From Kordiimonas sediminis (GTDB lineage: Bacteria > Pseudomonadota > Alphaproteobacteria > Sphingomonadales > Kordiimonadaceae): a stretch of DNA of 64,000 nt. Shown here one piece after another: positions 43,772 through 52,588 of the stretch. Each line of letters begins with the position of its first letter. Position 1 is the stretch's first letter. The stretch is from positions 1,523,893 to 1,587,892 of the forward strand of contig NZ_BNCI01000001.1 in assembly GCF_014656395.1 (NCBI RefSeq). The letters are read 5' to 3'. The position numbers were made by a program, and so were the translations under genes. The notes under the pieces were generated by a model. That model was not told the origin of the DNA, did no database searches, and saw only the letters and a program-made list of their open reading frames with translations.

Positions 43772-43799
43772 TTGCATATAATTTGTGCGTGCATATAAT
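43772..43799 (+). promoter_or_regulatory. Sigma70-type promoter for purE
   Basis: TTGCAT at 43772-43777, 16-nt spacer, TATAAT at 43794-43799. The box is part of a direct repeat of TGCATATAAT (about 43774 and 43791), so a second, weaker -10 lies upstream. Confidence 0.55.
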
Positions 43800-43857
43800 G
43801 CGACGCCTTGTGGCGCAGGTGCGCTGGACCTTGAACAAAATAGGGCAAGCATTCTCT

Positions 43858-44352
43858 ATGAGTAACGATACGCCGGTTGTCGGAATTATTATGGGTAGTC
43901 AATCTGACTGGCCTACAATGAAGCATGCAGCTACGGTGCTTGAAGATCTGGGCGTCGCTTTTGAAGCCCGGATTGTTTCTGCACACCGGACGCCAGATCG
44001 CTTGTACGAGTATGCCAAGTCTGCAAAAGACCGAGGGTTGAAATGCATTATCGCCGGCGCTGGCGGTGCTGCTCATCTGCCTGGCATGACGGCCGCCATG
44101 ACGGCCCTGCCGGTGTTTGGTGTACCGATCAAAAGCAGCACCCTGTCCGGTAATGACAGCCTGCTTTCTATTGTTCAAATGCCTGGCGGTATCCCTGTGG
44201 GGACGCTCGCGATTGGTAAAGCGGGTGCCATCAATGCAGGCCTGCTGGCTGCCAGCGTCATGGCGTTGATGGACGATGATTTGGCTGAAAGGCTGGAAGC
44301 ATGGCGCGCGGCCCAGACGGCCAGTATCGCCGAAGAACCTGTGGATGAATAA
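43858..44352 (+). CDS. purE: 5-(carboxyamino)imidazole ribonucleotide mutase
   Basis: Rearranges N5-CAIR to CAIR in purine synthesis; octameric, cytoplasmic. 164 residues with [13 protein letters not shown], the catalytic His in [27 protein letters not shown] and [20 protein letters not shown]. The start at 43858 is the first with the family N-terminus; the RBS is weak (AGGGC). It lies directly upstream of purK (1-nt gap), an operon as in most bacteria. Confidence 0.95.
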   Translation: MSNDTPVVGIIMGSQSDWPTMKHAATVLEDLGVAFEARIVSAHRTPDRLYEYAKSAKDRGLKCIIAGAGGAAHLPGMTAAMTALPVFGVPIKSSTLSGNDSLLSIVQMPGGIPVGTLAIGKAGAINAGLLAASVMALMDDDLAERLEAWRAAQTASIAEEPVDE

Positions 44353-44353
44353 A

Positions 44354-45445
44354 ATGGGCGCTCAAAATCTGACAGTTATTAAGCCCGGTGGCACGATCGG
44401 CATCCTTGGCGGCGGGCAGCTCGGCCGTATGATTGCTATGGCTGCGGCCAGACTTGGCTATAAAAGCCATATTTATTGTCCCGACCGCAGAAGCCCTGCG
44501 TTCCAGACGGCACACCAGTTCACGATTGCGGAATATGAAGACGAAGAGTCACTCGAAGTTTTCGCCAAATCTGTGGACGTGGTCACCTACGAATTTGAAA
44601 ATGTTCCTGCGCAAACAGCAGATATTGTGGCGCGTCATACGCTTCTTCGCCCAGGTGCCAATGCATTGAAAGTGGCGCAGGACAGATTGGTTGAAAAAGA
44701 TTTCCTGAATGACAGCGGTGTGAAAACGGCACCGTATGCAGCCTTTACAACACGCGAAGAACTTGATGTTGCGATTAAGACGATTGGTCGCCCTTGTGTG
44801 GCGAAGACCCGCCGTTTTGGGTATGACGGCAAGGGGCAGATGATGATCAAGGCGCGGGCTGATATTGACAATGTTCTGGAAGTGACGGCGGGTGCACCGG
44901 CCATTTTAGAAGGTTTCATCAAGTTTGACCGCGAGATCAGTGTCATCGTTGCCCGGTCTGAAAGCGGTGATGTGGCTGCTTTCCCGGTTGGCGAAAATGT
45001 CCATACGGATCATATTCTGGATACTACCAAAATCCCGGCAACGCTGAAGCCCGCGATCGAAGCCAAGGCAAAGGTCATGGCAACGCGGATTGCAAACGCG
45101 CTTGAATATATTGGTATTCTGACGGTGGAAATGTTTGTGGTTGATGCCACAAACGAAGTGATCGTCAATGAAATTGCCCCCCGCGTTCATAATAGTGGCC
45201 ACTGGACCATTGAAGGCGCGGTAACCAGCCAGTTCGAGCAGCATGTTCGAGCGATTTGTGGTCTGCCACTTGGTTCACCCGTGGCCAAAGGCCGGGTGGA
45301 GATGAAGAATCTGCTTGGGGAAGATATTCTTGAGTATGAGAAATATCTTCTGGATGAAACGGCCCATTTCCATCACTACGGCAAATTAGAGCCGCGGAAA
45401 GGCCGAAAGATGGGGCACGTTACCTGGGTTTTTGAAAACGAATAA
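44354..45445 (+). CDS. purK: N5-carboxyaminoimidazole ribonucleotide synthase
   Basis: ATP-grasp enzyme joining AIR, ATP and bicarbonate to N5-CAIR. 363 residues. N-terminal GTIGILGGGQLGRM, ATP-grasp residues around KTRRFGYDGKGQ and ILEGFIKFDREISVI, and NEIAPRVHNSGHWT in the C-terminal part. The in-frame ATG at 44345 overlaps the purE stop and is the alternative start; 44354 is chosen for its spacing from GGATG. Ends with a terminator. Confidence 0.95.
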   Translation: MGAQNLTVIKPGGTIGILGGGQLGRMIAMAAARLGYKSHIYCPDRRSPAFQTAHQFTIAEYEDEESLEVFAKSVDVVTYEFENVPAQTADIVARHTLLRPGANALKVAQDRLVEKDFLNDSGVKTAPYAAFTTREELDVAIKTIGRPCVAKTRRFGYDGKGQMMIKARADIDNVLEVTAGAPAILEGFIKFDREISVIVARSESGDVAAFPVGENVHTDHILDTTKIPATLKPAIEAKAKVMATRIANALEYIGILTVEMFVVDATNEVIVNEIAPRVHNSGHWTIEGAVTSQFEQHVRAICGLPLGSPVAKGRVEMKNLLGEDILEYEKYLLDETAHFHHYGKLEPRKGRKMGHVTWVFENE

Positions 45446-45453
45446 ACAGTAGT

Positions 45454-45487
45454 GTAAAGAGCGCCCCTTGAGGCGCTCTTTACTTTT
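45454..45487 (+). terminator. Rho-independent terminator after purK
   Basis: GTAAAGAGCGCC pairs with GGCGCTCTTTAC around CCTTGA, then TTTT. It can also serve the GNAT gene from the other strand. Confidence 0.85.
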
Positions 45488-45508
45488 CATGTTTTCCAGC
45501 CCGGCCAT

Positions 45509-45973
45509 TTATGCCGGCGGTGTAGACTTTTCAAGAACTGTGTAGTGAATGTCGTATTCATCCTGAAACTGCCGTACAGGTTTCCATCCGTGTTTTTGAT
45601 AGAAATTCATTGCCTGTAGATTGTTGGTGAAACAATCCAGGGTCAGGCGTTTATGTGTTTTAAGCAGAATGTCTTCAAGTGCTGCTAGTAGACGGCTACC
45701 GGCCCCGGACCGGTGCATTTGATGGTGTATCATCATCAGATCGACACGATTGTCCCGGTATGTGCCCGCGCCAATCAATTGATCGTCACTATAAAGGCAT
45801 AGCGTCGTGTCCTTATTCTGAGAGAAATAGGACGGCACAGCGCCGCTTTTGGTATATGTCTCTACGGTATCTGCCCCAATGATAGTGGGGTAGCAACGCC
45901 GGATGGTTGCATAGCAAATATCCGGCAGCTTCTGAATGTCAGCATTAGTGGCAGGTTTAATATGTAGTGTCAT
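45509..45973 (-). CDS. GNAT-family acetyltransferase (YjhQ-like position)
   Basis: 154-residue GNAT protein: MTLHIKPATNADIQKLPDIC, IGAGTYRDNRVDLMMIHHQM, the acetyl-CoA loop HRSGAGSRLLAALE, and NFYQKHGWKPVRQF. The fold is clear; the substrate is unknown. It follows the YjhX-type gene by 15 bp on the same strand, the arrangement of the E. coli topAI(yjhX)-yjhQ toxin/antitoxin operon, in which YjhQ is also an acetyltransferase homologue. Antitoxin activity is inference from that order. Confidence 0.82.
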   Translation of the reverse strand: MTLHIKPATNADIQKLPDICYATIRRCYPTIIGADTVETYTKSGAVPSYFSQNKDTTLCLYSDDQLIGAGTYRDNRVDLMMIHHQMHRSGAGSRLLAALEDILLKTHKRLTLDCFTNNLQAMNFYQKHGWKPVRQFQDEYDIHYTVLEKSTPPA

Positions 45974-45988
45974 GTGATCGAGTCCTTT

Positions 45989-46246
45989 CTAGCGATTGTT
46001 CATCTGCGAACGGACTACAGAAAGACCGAGCGAGGATATCCGGTACGGCCGGGAATTCCGACTGCTGATCAGGCGACGTTTCTTCAGGCGCTTGAAAAGA
46101 TCAACGTTAAAACCGGTTAAATGCCAGCCGTCTCTGTTTACACAGTCTGCCTGGATAATTTTGCGCGTGGTATCGCGCGTCAGGAGGACCGCACCACCCT
46201 GTGCCAGCACGTGCAAGGCGCGCTGTTCCTGTTTGGAAATATTCAA
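45989..46246 (-). CDS. YjhX-family (UPF0386) putative toxin
   Basis: 85 residues from a TTG start at 46246: MNISKQEQRALHVLAQGG, a central DCVNRDGWHL, and C-terminal FKRLKKRRLISSRNSRPYRI. This is the UPF0386/YjhX family; E. coli YjhX (TopAI) inhibits topoisomerase I. The TTG was chosen because GGAG lies 7 nt upstream and the length then equals that of E. coli YjhX; no in-frame ATG exists upstream. It precedes the GNAT gene by 15 bp. Toxicity is not shown here. Confidence 0.85.
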   Translation of the reverse strand: MNISKQEQRALHVLAQGGAVLLTRDTTRKIIQADCVNRDGWHLTGFNVDLFKRLKKRRLISSRNSRPYRISSLGLSVVRSQMNNR

Positions 46247-46261
46247 TGGATTTCTCCGAGA

Positions 46262-46300
46262 TAGCAAAAACCTTCTTCTGCGAACGGTGTGCAGAAGGTG
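46262..46300 (-). promoter_or_regulatory. Candidate attenuator hairpin upstream of the YjhX gene
   Basis: On the minus strand a stem-loop (ACCTTCT with AGAAGGT, or CTTCTGC with GCAGAAG) is followed by TTTTTGC, and its T tract ends only about 18 nt from the TTG start. A further two-tier stem (CCCTGCC with GGCAGGG, enclosing CACGCA with TGCGTG) lies upstream. The arrangement looks like a terminator within the leader. Confidence 0.45.
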
Positions 46301-46384
46301 AGAAAGATTTTTTCCCTGCCTGCTGGATCACGCAGATGCGTGCCGGGCAGGGTTTATCGGGTCTCGGATAGTGTATTAGTAGAC

Positions 46385-46439
46385 AAAAAAGCTCCTGTGT
46401 TTGTCTGCCGTGACTTTAATCGGCAGAGGATGATGGAGC
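46385..46439 (-). terminator. Two-tier terminator downstream of the methyltransferase gene
   Basis: On the minus strand GCTCC pairs with GGAGC, an inner stem TCTGCCG pairs with CGGCAGA, and TTTTTT follows. The internal loop is unusually large. Confidence 0.6.
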
Positions 46440-46445
46440 AAGAAT

Positions 46446-47102
46446 TTATTTTTTTGTCAGCACCCATGTTGCCCAGTCGGCTTCTACATCAAAGCCGTAT
46501 GTGTCGGCAAAATTGTTCACAACCTGACGCATGGGGTAACCGTACGCGCGGTTCCAGTGCCAGTCGTCACCGGTGATGCGAGCGTTTGGCCAGAGTTTAT
46601 GGCTGACTTCCAGTTCATCGGGCTGTTTTGTGCAATCTATATATACCAGGTCTGGCACAACACCGATTTCGGCGATTTTATAGAGCGCAGCAGGTGAATA
46701 ATCCCGAACCGGAATGAAACGGTCCTGATAGTCAAGGATATTGGCCATGGCGGTCAGAAATGGCGTCTGGCTTTCGACATCTGCAACAAACTGTAGCTGT
46801 GTTTCCTTATCCGGGTAGGCGCGGGTCAGATTTGGCCGTCCTATGTAACGTCTGCACTGTTCTGTCAGTCCTTCCTCATCCCAGGGATCAACGCCAATGA
46901 CGATCAGATTGGGATCCAGTTCCAGCCACCGTCTGGTTGATGCACACAGAAAGCAGCCAATTTCCAGCATGATTTTGGGTTTGTCTTCTTTGATGATCGC
47001 GTCGATCATTTCGCGACCGCCGCCACCCAGGGTGTAATTCCACGGTGTTGTTCCGTCAGGAACGGACGGGAAAGGGTATTGTTTTATCAAGTCATCAAGC
47101 AT
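46446..47102 (-). CDS. Class I SAM-dependent methyltransferase-like protein
   Basis: 218 residues. The SAM-binding motif I is MLEIGCFLCASTRRWLEL; a following acidic turn (IGVDPWD) fits binding of the ribose. The central segment (YSPAALYKIAEIGVVPDLVYID) and DDWHWNRAYG resemble Methyltransf_24/cephalosporin-hydroxylase-like proteins. No glycan or antibiotic genes are adjacent. It lies upstream of the YjhX gene, separated by a terminator. The ATG at 47102 is weakly supported (no good RBS). Substrate unknown. Confidence 0.72.
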   Translation of the reverse strand: MLDDLIKQYPFPSVPDGTTPWNYTLGGGGREMIDAIIKEDKPKIMLEIGCFLCASTRRWLELDPNLIVIGVDPWDEEGLTEQCRRYIGRPNLTRAYPDKETQLQFVADVESQTPFLTAMANILDYQDRFIPVRDYSPAALYKIAEIGVVPDLVYIDCTKQPDELEVSHKLWPNARITGDDWHWNRAYGYPMRQVVNNFADTYGFDVEADWATWVLTKK

Positions 47103-47116
47103 GGTGTACTCGCATT

Positions 47117-47150
47117 GAAAAGGCGGCACCAGTGACAGTCCCGCCTTTTC
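47117..47150 (-). terminator. Terminator after the transaldolase gene
   Basis: Perfect 10-bp stem (GAAAAGGCGG with CCGCCTTTTC) around a 14-nt loop. It directly follows the transaldolase stop, and its own T tract is in the stem. Confidence 0.75.
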
Positions 47151-47171
47151 ATGATCTGAATTTGACCGCTC

Positions 47172-47825
47172 TTAAAGGATTGAGAAGCCTGTAGCGGCCC
47201 AGTCTTTATCAAAACCAGCCAGGCCATTTGTTGTCAGTGGATGATTAAAGAGCTTCTTCATCGCGTCCCACGGCATGGTGGCAACATCCGCACCGATCCG
47301 GGCACTTTCAAGAATATGCGCTGGGTGACGTACGGAGGCGACCAGAATTTCTGTATCAAAACCATAGTTGTCATAGATAACACGAATGTCTTCGATCAGT
47401 TCCATGCCGTTAAAACCAACATCGTCATGACGTCCAACGAACGGAGAAATGAAGCTGGCGCCTGCTTTTGCAGCCAAAAGAGCCTGGTTGGCAGAGAAGC
47501 ACAGCGTAACATTGACCATGATACCTTCTGCGCGCAGGGCTTTACAGGTTTTCAATCCGTCAATAGTCAGCGGCACCTTAACAGCAATTTTATCAGAAAT
47601 CTTCGCACATTTCAGACCTTCTTTCAGCATGGTCTCGTGGTCGTGCGCAACGGTTTCGGCAGATACGGGACCATCTACCAGTGCAGCAATTTCGGTAATC
47701 ACTTCAAAGAAGTCGCGACCAGCTTTTTTGATCAGCGAAGGGTTGGTTGTTACACCGTCGAGTAGTCCTGTATCATTCGCTTCACGAATTTCGTCGATGT
47801 TGGCGGTGTCGAGGAAAAATTTCAT
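47172..47825 (-). CDS. tal: Transaldolase (TalC / fructose-6-phosphate aldolase type)
   Basis: 217-residue short transaldolase. Blocks: [29 protein letters not shown], the Schiff-base Lys in [27 protein letters not shown], and [19 protein letters not shown]. It moves a C3 unit between sugar phosphates in the pentose phosphate pathway, or acts as an F6P aldolase. It complements tkt at 15167. AAGGAGACAAACGG precedes the ATG. Divergent from priA. Confidence 0.93.
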   Translation of the reverse strand: MKFFLDTANIDEIREANDTGLLDGVTTNPSLIKKAGRDFFEVITEIAALVDGPVSAETVAHDHETMLKEGLKCAKISDKIAVKVPLTIDGLKTCKALRAEGIMVNVTLCFSANQALLAAKAGASFISPFVGRHDDVGFNGMELIEDIRVIYDNYGFDTEILVASVRHPAHILESARIGADVATMPWDAMKKLFNHPLTTNGLAGFDKDWAATGFSIL

Positions 47826-48097
47826 CCGTTTGTCTCCTTGTCGTCCCTTGTCTGACTGTCAGTCGACAAACTGACGCCGGTTTCGGTGGCGGGACGTTTG
47901 TTTCAACGCACTGACTACCTGAGTCGCCCCCCGCAATCAAGCGGAAAGCCTGCTGGGCGGCGCAAGGGCGGCATGTCTGTGATCATACTACGGGGTTGAT
48001 GGGTGATGGTGCATATACCAATGTGCAAATATGCCATTGGAGAAAACGATCAGTCATGGCATGTACAGTTAGAGAGGATGAGGGTAAAGAACGGTTT

Positions 48098-50341
48098 ATG
48101 CAGCACGGTTTTTTCGATGACAGGGAGCAGTCTCAGACTGAAACGGGGCCAAAAGGTACGGTCCTGCGTGTGCCTGTTGTGACAACTGCTCCTCTTGGTG
48201 TGCTTGATTACCGGTGGGATAATGAGATGCCGCCGCCTGAACCCGGTTTAATTGTTGAAGTTCCCCTGGGCGGGCGCAAGGTGCGCGGGGTCATCTGGCA
48301 TAAGGCGAGCGATCAGAGCGGCAAAAAAGTCTCAGATGCCAAGCTGAAGTCCATAGAAAAGCTGTATGACGTCCCACCTTTGTCGGAAGAGTTACTGAAG
48401 TTAGTTGCCTGGGTTGCAGCCTATACTTTGTCGCCACTGGGAAGCGTTTTGAAAATGTGCCTGCCTGTCCAGGCTGCCCTCGAGGAAGGGCCTTCACAGA
48501 CAGGCGTATGCTGGACGGCGGACTGTGCCCCACCAGCGCGCATGACGCACGCACGACAGGCCGTGTTGGACGCAGCTGCCGATGGCAGGGTGCGTACGGT
48601 CCCTGAACTTGCCAAGACTGCCTCTGTCAGTGATGCGGTTGTGCGCGGCCTTATGAAGTGCAGGGCGCTGCAAACAACCACGATTGCGGCGGATAGTCCT
48701 TATGGGCAACCAGATATATCTAGGCACGGCCCAGAATTGTCTCAGGAACAGACAATTGCTGCAGAGGCAATTAAAAACGCTGTTTTCACAGGTGGTTTTG
48801 CGCCCTTTCTTTTGGACGGCATTACCGGATCGGGCAAGACCGAAGTCTATTTTGAAGGGCTTGCAGAAGCCTTGAAGACTGGCGGTGCGCAAGTTTTGGT
48901 TCTTGTGCCGGAAATTGCCCTGACAAGTCAGTGGCTGGATCGGTTTCATCACCGGTTTGGTGTTCGCCCGGTTGTTTGGCATAGCGACGTCGGTCAGGCG
49001 GAAAGACGACGCGCCTGGCGTCAGATTGCTACGGGTGAAGCGCGGGTTGTTGTCGGGGCGCGGTCTGCCCTGTTCCTGCCATTTCGGCACTTGGCCTTCA
49101 TTACAGTGGATGAGGAGCATGATCCATCTTACAAGCAGGAAGAGGGTGTTCTGTACCACGGCAGAGATATGGCGGTTGTGCGGGCGAAATATGCGGAATG
49201 CCCGATCGTGTTGGCCAGCGCCACACCGTCGATGGAGAGTTTGGTCAATGCGAATAGTGGCAGATACGTCTGCCTGAAGCTGCGTGAACGTCATGGTCAG
49301 GCAGTCTTGCCGGACATTCATACGATTGATATGCGCAAGCATCCGCCCGCTGCTGGTAGTTGGCTATCACCAAAACTAAAAGAGGCCATTGATAAAAGGT
49401 TGTTCCGGCATGAACAGACCATGCTGTTTCTGAACAGGCGTGGGTATGCGCCGCTTACGCTGTGTCGGACATGCGGTCACAGAATTGAATGCCCTAACTG
49501 TTCTGCATGGCTCGTTGAGCACCGGTTCAAGCATAAGCTTGAATGCCATCACTGTGGTCATGAAATTCCTGTGCCCGAGGCATGCCCCCAGTGTGATACT
49601 GCTGATAGTCTGGTAGCGTGTGGCCCCGGGGTTGAAAGGCTTTTTGAAGAAGTTAACCGGGACTTTCCGTCCGCCCGTATTGGGGTGATGACAAGCGATA
49701 CGATGGAAAGTCCGACCGAGACAGCCACGATGGTGCACCAGATTGCCGAGGGGCGTCTTGATATTATTATCGGGACGCAGATCGTCACGAAAGGGTACCA
49801 TTTTCCAAACCTGACACTTGTTGGTGTTATTGATGCCGACCTTGGGCTTAGGGGAGGCGACTTACGTGCGGGTGAGCGCACTTATCAACAGTTGGAGCAG
49901 GTCGCAGGCCGGGCGGGCCGTGCCGATAAGCCGGGTGAAGTCCTGTTGCAGAGCTATGAGCCGGATCATCCAGTAATCACCGCACTTGCCAATAATGATG
50001 GTGAACATTTAATGCGGCTTGAGGGCGAGGCGCGGGAAAAGCTTCATATGCCCCCGTTTGGACGGCTTGCAGCGTTGATCTTATCGGGACCTAACCAGCG
50101 GACTGTGATGGAGCAGGGGCGATTGTTGGCGGTTAGTGCGCCAGCATCCGGGAGTGTCCAGGTCTATGGGCCCGCTCCGGCGCCGATGGCACGGGTTAGA
50201 GGGAATTTCAGAATGAGAATGCTTTTGCATGCACATAAAGGGGAACCTGTACAGGTGATTATCCGGGACTGGTTCGGACGCACCAAAATGCTACCAGAGG
50301 TGAAGGTGAAAGTGGACATTGACCCGTATAGCTTTATGTAA
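48098..50341 (+). CDS. priA: Primosomal protein N' (replication restart helicase PriA)
   Basis: 747 residues. DEAH-type helicase that reloads the replisome at stalled forks. Walker A is ITGSGKTEVY, the DExH box is VDEEHDPSYKQEE, and the two zinc knuckles are CRTCGHRIECPNC and CHHCGHEIPVPEACPQC. C-terminal helicase motifs include LGLRGGDLRAGERTYQQ and VAGRAGRADKPGEV. The frame runs upstream to 47996; the ATG at 48098 is preferred as it gives the usual length, but MACTV at 48056 is possible. Confidence 0.94.
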   Translation: MQHGFFDDREQSQTETGPKGTVLRVPVVTTAPLGVLDYRWDNEMPPPEPGLIVEVPLGGRKVRGVIWHKASDQSGKKVSDAKLKSIEKLYDVPPLSEELLKLVAWVAAYTLSPLGSVLKMCLPVQAALEEGPSQTGVCWTADCAPPARMTHARQAVLDAAADGRVRTVPELAKTASVSDAVVRGLMKCRALQTTTIAADSPYGQPDISRHGPELSQEQTIAAEAIKNAVFTGGFAPFLLDGITGSGKTEVYFEGLAEALKTGGAQVLVLVPEIALTSQWLDRFHHRFGVRPVVWHSDVGQAERRRAWRQIATGEARVVVGARSALFLPFRHLAFITVDEEHDPSYKQEEGVLYHGRDMAVVRAKYAECPIVLASATPSMESLVNANSGRYVCLKLRERHGQAVLPDIHTIDMRKHPPAAGSWLSPKLKEAIDKRLFRHEQTMLFLNRRGYAPLTLCRTCGHRIECPNCSAWLVEHRFKHKLECHHCGHEIPVPEACPQCDTADSLVACGPGVERLFEEVNRDFPSARIGVMTSDTMESPTETATMVHQIAEGRLDIIIGTQIVTKGYHFPNLTLVGVIDADLGLRGGDLRAGERTYQQLEQVAGRAGRADKPGEVLLQSYEPDHPVITALANNDGEHLMRLEGEAREKLHMPPFGRLAALILSGPNQRTVMEQGRLLAVSAPASGSVQVYGPAPAPMARVRGNFRMRMLLHAHKGEPVQVIIRDWFGRTKMLPEVKVKVDIDPYSFM

Positions 50342-50502
50342 CGGATGCAATCAGTTTGTAAAAATGTGGGCCTTTAATACAATAAGTTGATAGCATTTGG
50401 TGGCATTTTTTGTCAGACTAGTGGCCGAATCGTAAGAAGTGACTACTGCTGCATGGACAATATGGGGATGTGAGTGCGTTGCAGATGAGTATGGGAGTAA
50501 TC

Positions 50503-51297
50503 ATGAAAACGCGTAAGCTTAGAAGTAAGGCATCTGGACTTATTTGTATACTGTTGATTAGCCTTGCAGGTATGCAAAATCCTGTTGCAGCTGACCAGAC
50601 CATACGGTTTTTGGCACAGGATGCTGAACCCAAGTATATTTTTCGTGACAGTCTTGGTGGCTTATGCGGGGAATTGTATTCCGAAATTGCGGAACGTATC
50701 GGGGCGCATGGTTTTCAGGCAGAATTGCCGTCTGTTGGCGTTCCGATCAAGCGTATTCTGATGGATTTGCGAGATGGTCGCGGCCATGTATATTGTGGGG
50801 CCGGCGGTCGTCACACTGAGCGTGAGCAACTTTATATATTCTCCAAAGAACCAATCTATAAAATCACAATGGTTGCTGTGAAACGCGCTGATGACCCTCT
50901 CAGTCTGAAGAGAATAGAAAATTTGACCGGTGATAATGCATTAATTTTAACGCCCTTTGGAACATCTACCGCATCGTGGTTGCAGTCGCATAAACAACTG
51001 AAAGTCGATGATCAGTTTCGTGATGTTGAACATGCCATATCACTTGTAGCGGGTGGCCGCTGGGGGCGGGTTTTCTATTATCATGATCTTGCTGCGATTT
51101 ATGCAATCCGGCGTCAGGGGCTTGGTGATAGAACCGAAATGCTTGCTTTCGAGCATAATTCTTTTGATCAGTGGATGCTTTACAGTCGACATTTGCCCAG
51201 AGAAAAACGGGATGCAATTGAGGGCGTTATCGCTGATATGAGGGCAGACGGCACCCTGCGCAGAATTACTTCTGAGTATATTCTTTATAAAGACTAG
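50503..51297 (+). CDS. Periplasmic amino-acid-type solute-binding protein
   Basis: 264-residue bacterial solute-binding protein of family 3 type. Signal peptide about 1-28 (ending VAAD). The mature part has IRFLAQDAEPKYIFRD and LCGELYSEIAERIGAHG, then typical hinge and second-lobe strands. No transport genes are nearby, so it may serve a sensor or an orphan uptake role, or mimic these. TGGGAG precedes the ATG. Convergent with the ATP-grasp gene (31 bp). Confidence 0.83.
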   Translation: MKTRKLRSKASGLICILLISLAGMQNPVAADQTIRFLAQDAEPKYIFRDSLGGLCGELYSEIAERIGAHGFQAELPSVGVPIKRILMDLRDGRGHVYCGAGGRHTEREQLYIFSKEPIYKITMVAVKRADDPLSLKRIENLTGDNALILTPFGTSTASWLQSHKQLKVDDQFRDVEHAISLVAGGRWGRVFYYHDLAAIYAIRRQGLGDRTEMLAFEHNSFDQWMLYSRHLPREKRDAIEGVIADMRADGTLRRITSEYILYKD

Positions 51298-51328
51298 ATT
51301 GCTGCGGATACCCTGTTCTCTGACGGGG

Positions 51329-52588
51329 TTAGATGATCCCGTGAATTGGCGGTTTTTGAGACAAGATAGCTTCGAACTGTTTGTTTAGAAGGTTTTCTAG
51401 TGGGCAGCCGCCATATGGGCGTTCTTCAATACGCTGAATAAATGTTATGCCAGGGTTCCAGTTTCCTTCGATCAGGACCGGACCTTTATCAGTTAAGGCA
51501 ACATCCCAGCCAATAAAAACAAATTTTTTGAATGCCTGTTCGTGTGCTCGCAAGCAGAGCCGTTTTATGTCCGTCCACCAGGGAAGTGTGATTCCCTCAA
51601 TCTGTGCCCCGGTTTCGGGGTGGTGCGGACGATATTTATTTTTAGAGATATTATGACAATTATTTACGATAGCTGCTGACAGCTTCCCTGTCTCAATATC
51701 TATACAAGATGCCATGTTGCCATCATTGCTGGCGAGTTGATTGTTAAAGTTGTCTGTGATGTTCGTCGATGCCCCGGATAAACGCAGGAGTGCATTGGTC
51801 AAGCGGTAGTCACCCTCAACGGTTTTGACAGTATATATACGTGCGGTAGCCAGGCCACCGGGAGAAATCGGTGCTATCTCAGAAGAGTTTGATACAAGCG
51901 TCTGGATTAAGATTTTTTTACGCTGGGCAATGTCATTCGTTTGCTGAATGGCGGCCTGCGTGCTGAGAGGGACTTTGAAGCGATTATCAAAATAGCTATT
52001 ATTTTCTTCATTATACTGAAGGCTTATAGTGTCCTCTCCTTTAGAGCCCTCGGCTGGTTTAATGAAAATATCACGCTTTGGTAAATCTTTAACATGTCGG
52101 TCAGGGCCGGCTACAGCCAGAATGCGGGCTGTCGGAATTTGATATTTTTGGCAAACTATAGAAAACTGTTCTTTGTCTGCCAGGGTGTTGCGTTCATCCC
52201 GTGCCGCGCTATTGAGAAGGTCAAACATGCCTTTTGTCTCGATTCGTCGTGAATAGAGACCATGCGGGTGCGGGGAGGAGTGCAGCGCATAATTATAGTA
52301 ATCGGCGGGTAAGGCGCCGTACCATATAGCACCCTTAAAACAGCGGATAACATCGCCATAAAACCCATGTTTGAATTCACGGGGTACTCTGATCATCCAA
52401 GCAAGTGCTAAAAGAGCCGCGAGCGGAGCAAGCGCAATTCGGAGAAGTATAAAGAGGACTATTTGAAGTTTGTTCAGGTGCGTCAGCACACTACGGTAAT
52501 AAGGAAGAGAATGTTGTGGGTGGGGGTGAATTGAAAACAAGGCAAACCACAGGACATTCAAGGGAAGGGGACGCAGACAAACCTTCAT
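51329..52588 (-). CDS. Sugar-transfer-associated ATP-grasp domain protein
   Basis: 419 residues. An N-terminal membrane-like segment (LQIVLFILLRIALAPLAALL) is followed by an ATP-grasp domain of the PF14397 type: the ATP-binding Lys in FIKPAEGSKGEDTI, the strand ILIQTLVSNSSEI, and the metal-binding end VLIEGNWNPG. This family is found with polysaccharide/lipid-sugar transfer clusters and probably ligates amine or carboxylate groups. There are no glycosyltransferases nearby. The ATG at 52588 is chosen; a TTG lies further upstream. Confidence 0.8.
   Translation of the reverse strand: MKVCLRPLPLNVLWFALFSIHPHPQHSLPYYRSVLTHLNKLQIVLFILLRIALAPLAALLALAWMIRVPREFKHGFYGDVIRCFKGAIWYGALPADYYNYALHSSPHPHGLYSRRIETKGMFDLLNSAARDERNTLADKEQFSIVCQKYQIPTARILAVAGPDRHVKDLPKRDIFIKPAEGSKGEDTISLQYNEENNSYFDNRFKVPLSTQAAIQQTNDIAQRKKILIQTLVSNSSEIAPISPGGLATARIYTVKTVEGDYRLTNALLRLSGASTNITDNFNNQLASNDGNMASCIDIETGKLSAAIVNNCHNISKNKYRPHHPETGAQIEGITLPWWTDIKRLCLRAHEQAFKKFVFIGWDVALTDKGPVLIEGNWNPGITFIQRIEERPYGGCPLENLLNKQFEAILSQKPPIHGII

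Noticed and set aside
46107-46331. GTG-started 74-codon frame overlapping the YjhX gene
   Set aside because: No RBS; probably a shadow, though a leader-peptide role was considered in the leader finding.
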